54,066 nt of DNA from JAVBKE01 sp031554215 (GTDB lineage Bacteria; Bacillota; Bacilli; JARBTR01). The stretch covers positions 1 to 54,066 of the forward strand of contig JAVBKF010000036.1 of the NCBI GenBank assembly GCA_031554215.1, read 5' to 3'. Numbering within the stretch: position 1 is the first letter of the stretch; every line of letters starts with the position of its first letter. The position numbers and the translations under genes were made by a program. The notes beneath the pieces were generated by a model. It was not told the DNA's origin, did not search any database, and worked only from the letters and a program-made list of their open reading frames with translations. Shown here piece by piece: positions 51,913 through 54,066 of the stretch.

Positions 51913-53406
51913 ATGAAGAAAAAGTCATTTAAAATGCCCTCAGCGTTTACAGTATTATTTCTAATTATTATCTTTGTAGCCGCGCTCACTTGGATAATCC
52001 CAGCTGGTCAGTACCAAACGGATAAAGCTGGTAATATTGATGCTACTTCCTATGAGCAGATTGACCAGCAACCACAAGGTTTGTGGGATGTTGCTACCGC
52101 ACCAATTAACGGGATGATCGGTACTGAAACAACTGATGGCGCGATTAGTGTTTCGCTTTTCATCATTGTCATTGGTGGATTCCTTGGTGTTGTTCAGCGG
52201 ACCGGGGCCATTGATGCCGGTATCGGGGGTGTTGTGAAGAAATCAAAAGGGAAGGAAAAGCGGCTGATTCCAATCCTCATGCTGATCTTTGCTTTAGGTG
52301 GTACAACTTATGGTATGGCTGAGGAGACAATGGCGTTTTATCCGCTCCTAATTCCGGTGATTATTGCCGCTGGGTTCGATACACTGACGGCTGTTTCTAT
52401 TATCTTCCTTGGTGCAGGGGCCGGAACTCTAGCATCAACAGTGAACCCATTTGCTACTGGGGTTGCTTCTCAGTCTTTAGGGATTTCTATTGGTGATGGT
52501 ATTTTCACCCGGTTAATCCTATTCATTCTTTGCGTGGGCATCAGTATTATTTATGTTTACCGCTACGCATCCAAGGTTGAAAAGGACCCGTCGAAATCAT
52601 TGATTGCCGATCAAATGCCAGAGCATAGAAAACATTTCGCTGTGGTAGAAGACGTACCAACGACAACACGTAAACAGAAAATAGTACTTTGGATTTTCTG
52701 CTTATCATTTGTGGTCATGATTACTTCGCTGATTCCGTGGACGCAGCTCAATTCAAGTTGGACCATATTTGAAACGATTAACAGCAACATTAAGGAGATT
52801 CCTTTCCTTGGTGATTTCCTTGGTCAATCATCATTGCCGCTCGGTGATTGGTATTTCACCGAAATTACAATGTTATTCCTTGTCATGTCAATCGTGATTG
52901 GTGTCGTGGCCAGAATGAAGGAGACTGAGATTGTCGATTCTTTCATTGAAGGTGCCAAAGACTTACTAAGTGTTGCACTCATCGTTGGTTTAGCGAGAGG
53001 AATTCAGGTTATTATGAATGATGGTATGATTACCGATTCCGTCTTACACTGGGGTGCAGATGCCCTGAGCGGACTGCAACCAGCGGTATTTAGTGTATTG
53101 ACGTTTGTCTTCTACTTACCAATGTCGTTCTTAATTCCATCGACTTCAGGACTTGCTTCTGCGACAATGCCGATTATTGGCGGGCTTGCACCGTTTGTTG
53201 ATGTACCGCAACATATTGTTGTTACGGCATATCAATCAGCTTCAGGGATTGTCAACCTGATTACACCAACTTCGGCTGTCCTTATGGGTGCTTTGGCTAT
53301 TGCTAAAGTAAACTACGGTACTTGGCTCAAATTCGTTGGAAAGTTGATCGCAATTCTGATCGCGATTAACGTAGTGGTGCTCGTTCTTGCAACGATGATT
53401 AGCTAA
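51913..53406 (+). CDS. YfcC-family transporter
   Basis: A 497-residue membrane protein of the YfcC/DcuC-like class (C4-dicarboxylate and amino-acid carriers), with about 12 helices. Conserved parts are PAGQYQ near 30-35, the glycine-rich GGTTYGMAEETMAFYPLLIP block (about 129-148), the GAGAGTLASTVNPFATGVAS re-entrant-type motif (about 169-188) and LIPSTSGLASATMPI (about 412-426). Relatives are annotated as basic amino-acid or short-peptide carriers and often sit beside M20 peptidases, as here. The substrate is inferred to be an amino acid or dipeptide product. The start is ATG 51913 with AAAGGTAGGTG upstream. Confidence 0.87.
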   Translation: MKKKSFKMPSAFTVLFLIIIFVAALTWIIPAGQYQTDKAGNIDATSYEQIDQQPQGLWDVATAPINGMIGTETTDGAISVSLFIIVIGGFLGVVQRTGAIDAGIGGVVKKSKGKEKRLIPILMLIFALGGTTYGMAEETMAFYPLLIPVIIAAGFDTLTAVSIIFLGAGAGTLASTVNPFATGVASQSLGISIGDGIFTRLILFILCVGISIIYVYRYASKVEKDPSKSLIADQMPEHRKHFAVVEDVPTTTRKQKIVLWIFCLSFVVMITSLIPWTQLNSSWTIFETINSNIKEIPFLGDFLGQSSLPLGDWYFTEITMLFLVMSIVIGVVARMKETEIVDSFIEGAKDLLSVALIVGLARGIQVIMNDGMITDSVLHWGADALSGLQPAVFSVLTFVFYLPMSFLIPSTSGLASATMPIIGGLAPFVDVPQHIVVTAYQSASGIVNLITPTSAVLMGALAIAKVNYGTWLKFVGKLIAILIAINVVVLVLATMIS

Positions 53407-53459
53407 TTGTTTTCAATTTGCTCTTGAGATTAGTTTAAATAAAGCGTGTCCTTTTAGGG

Positions 53460-53524
53460 CGTATTCCCCGGAATTCTTAGTATTTAAATCTGGGGGATAT
53501 TCCGGGATACGTTTTTTTTTTTTT
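53460..53524 (+). terminator. Terminator of the dipeptidase-transporter operon
   Basis: CGTATTCCCCGGAAT (53460-53474) pairs with ATTCCGGGATACG (53499-53511), leaving a 2-nt bulge, and is followed by 13 consecutive T (53512-53524). Confidence 0.88.
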
Positions 53525-53757
53525 GTGATAAAAATATCGTGCGATTTTGCATCAAGATGGGGCTCTAAGAGAAACGGGTAGCTTACGCGAAAGACGTTTG
53601 AGTTGTAAGAAAACAACCAAGCGAAGATGTATTACCGCCTAGTTTTTCATGGGCGCGTGAGATATGCTTGATGTTACACTGTCAATTCATAGATAGGCTG
53701 TTTTTTGATGGATAGCCTCAATCTGTTCAGATGTTGGAAACTATTTTCTCGTAATCA
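53525..53757. other. Convergent spacer
   Basis: No gene. An AGGCT/AGCCT pair near 53695-53720 is too short to call. Confidence 0.4.
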
Positions 53758-53804
53758 AGAACGCGGGTTACACGCTGACATCCTCAGCTTGTAACCCGCG
53801 TTCT
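53758..53804. terminator. Very stable hairpin, probable terminator of the surface-protein gene
   Basis: AGAACGCGGGTTACA (53758-53772) and TGTAACCCGCGTTCT (53790-53804) form a perfect 15-bp stem, continued after one mismatch by GCTGA/TCAGC (53774-53778, 53784-53788) around a 5-nt loop. It lies 113 nt beyond the stop of the minus-strand gene. The T-tract is weak on both strands. Confidence 0.6.
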
Positions 53805-53917
53805 ATGGTTTTGCGATGAACTCGTCATCACTTAGAGCTTGATTCACTCACTATTCTGCATTCATTCAGCCCCTCATGAGGCTGTGACTTTGCCCAGAAG
53901 ATTTCAGCCTGACATGA

Positions 53918-54066
53918 TTAGTTTAATTTCTTGTTCCTCGGTTTTCTAATCATCATCATGAATCCACTGGATATGGTCGATATGATTAACCATGGTGTAC
54001 TGTTGATACTACCTGTTTCAGGCGAAATGATTGATGGTCCTCCGCTATTGGCACCACCGGGGCCAG
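53918..54066 (-). CDS. C-terminal end of a cell-wall surface protein (partial)
   Basis: The last 48 codons of a gene that continues beyond the window. The text is a Gly/Pro/Ser-rich linker (GPGGANSGGPSII), then SPETG, a hydrophobic stretch (about 18 residues, STPWLIISTISSGFMMM) and a basic tail (RKPRNKK). That order is the sortase sorting signal, with SPETG in place of LPETG. The hydrophobic part is somewhat short and polar. The protein was presumably exported and anchored to peptidoglycan or left in the membrane. A stable hairpin lies downstream. The N-terminal domains are not visible. Confidence 0.65.
   Translation of the reverse strand, partial: GPGGANSGGPSIISPETGSINSTPWLIISTISSGFMMMIRKPRNKKLN

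Noticed and set aside
1..54066. CRISPR array, tRNA or rRNA genes, prophage or complete insertion sequence
   Set aside because: Looked for direct repeats with regular spacers, cloverleaf patterns, phage gene order and intact transposases; none was seen apart from the IS30 fragment.

Overview
The window reads as chromosome of a low-to-mid GC member of the Bacillota, class Bacilli, probably order Bacillales. The evidence is strong AGGAGG-type ribosome binding sites, frequent TTG and GTG starts, sigma-A promoters with extended -10 elements, and many genes whose best-known relatives are Bacillus subtilis genes (yhbDEF, yerO/swrC, ytvI-like, ylmH, asnO, the bce-type modules and the mmg operon). I cannot name the genus. 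No tRNA, rRNA, CRISPR array, prophage or intact insertion sequence is visible. The only mobile-element trace is a short IS30-type transposase remnant.

Layout. 0.3-3.4 kb: a CpXC zinc-finger protein (minus) and the yhbD-yhbE-yhbF bactofilin operon (plus). 3.6-8.0 kb: a TetR regulator divergent from a SwrC-type RND exporter, with two inverted operators between them. 8.0-8.9 kb: a gene-poor stretch holding a frameshifted holin-like toxin relic. 8.9-14.2 kb: uppP, a YtvI-like membrane protein, a RodA/FtsW-type SEDS glycosyltransferase, ylmH, and rpsD with a long probable autoregulatory leader. 14.6-16.5 kb: an array of three DUF805 membrane-protein genes plus a decayed fourth copy. 16.6-20.1 kb: asnO and a membrane-anchored GH13-like protein that has lost its catalytic residues. 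20.2-21.8 kb: yajQ and a DegV-family lipid-binding protein. 22.2-27.4 kb: a Bce-type antimicrobial-peptide module (ABC transporter on plus, two-component system on minus) flanking a small zinc-ribbon gene. 27.5-29.8 kb: two very small genes, an orphan lipoprotein and the IS30 relic.

29.9-35.2 kb: the lower glycolytic operon pgk-tpiA-gpmI-eno (minus), without cggR or gapA beside it. 35.4-43.4 kb: a divergent propionate/fatty-acid catabolic cluster. The methylcitrate arm prpB-mmgD-prpD runs leftward, and a beta-oxidation arm (thiolase, 3-hydroxyacyl-CoA dehydrogenase, acyl-CoA dehydrogenase, enoyl-CoA hydratase) runs rightward. Together they are the parts of the B. subtilis mmg operon, split into two arms and with a crotonase added. 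44.0-49.7 kb: an MMPL exporter with its TetR regulator, a DUF5105-type lipoprotein and a solitary acyl-CoA dehydrogenase. 50.3-53.5 kb: a PepV-type M20 dipeptidase and a YfcC-type transporter behind one strong promoter and a long leader. The window ends inside a minus-strand gene for a surface protein whose C-terminus looks like a variant cell-wall sorting signal.

Together the genes cover envelope synthesis and defence (uppP, SEDS protein, Bce module, RND and MMPL exporters, bactofilins), central carbon flow (glycolysis feeding acetyl-CoA; propionyl-CoA and short fatty acids entering through the mmg-type arms) and peptide use (dipeptidase plus transporter). Start codons were re-chosen by ribosome-binding-site spacing wherever the longest open frame was implausible.
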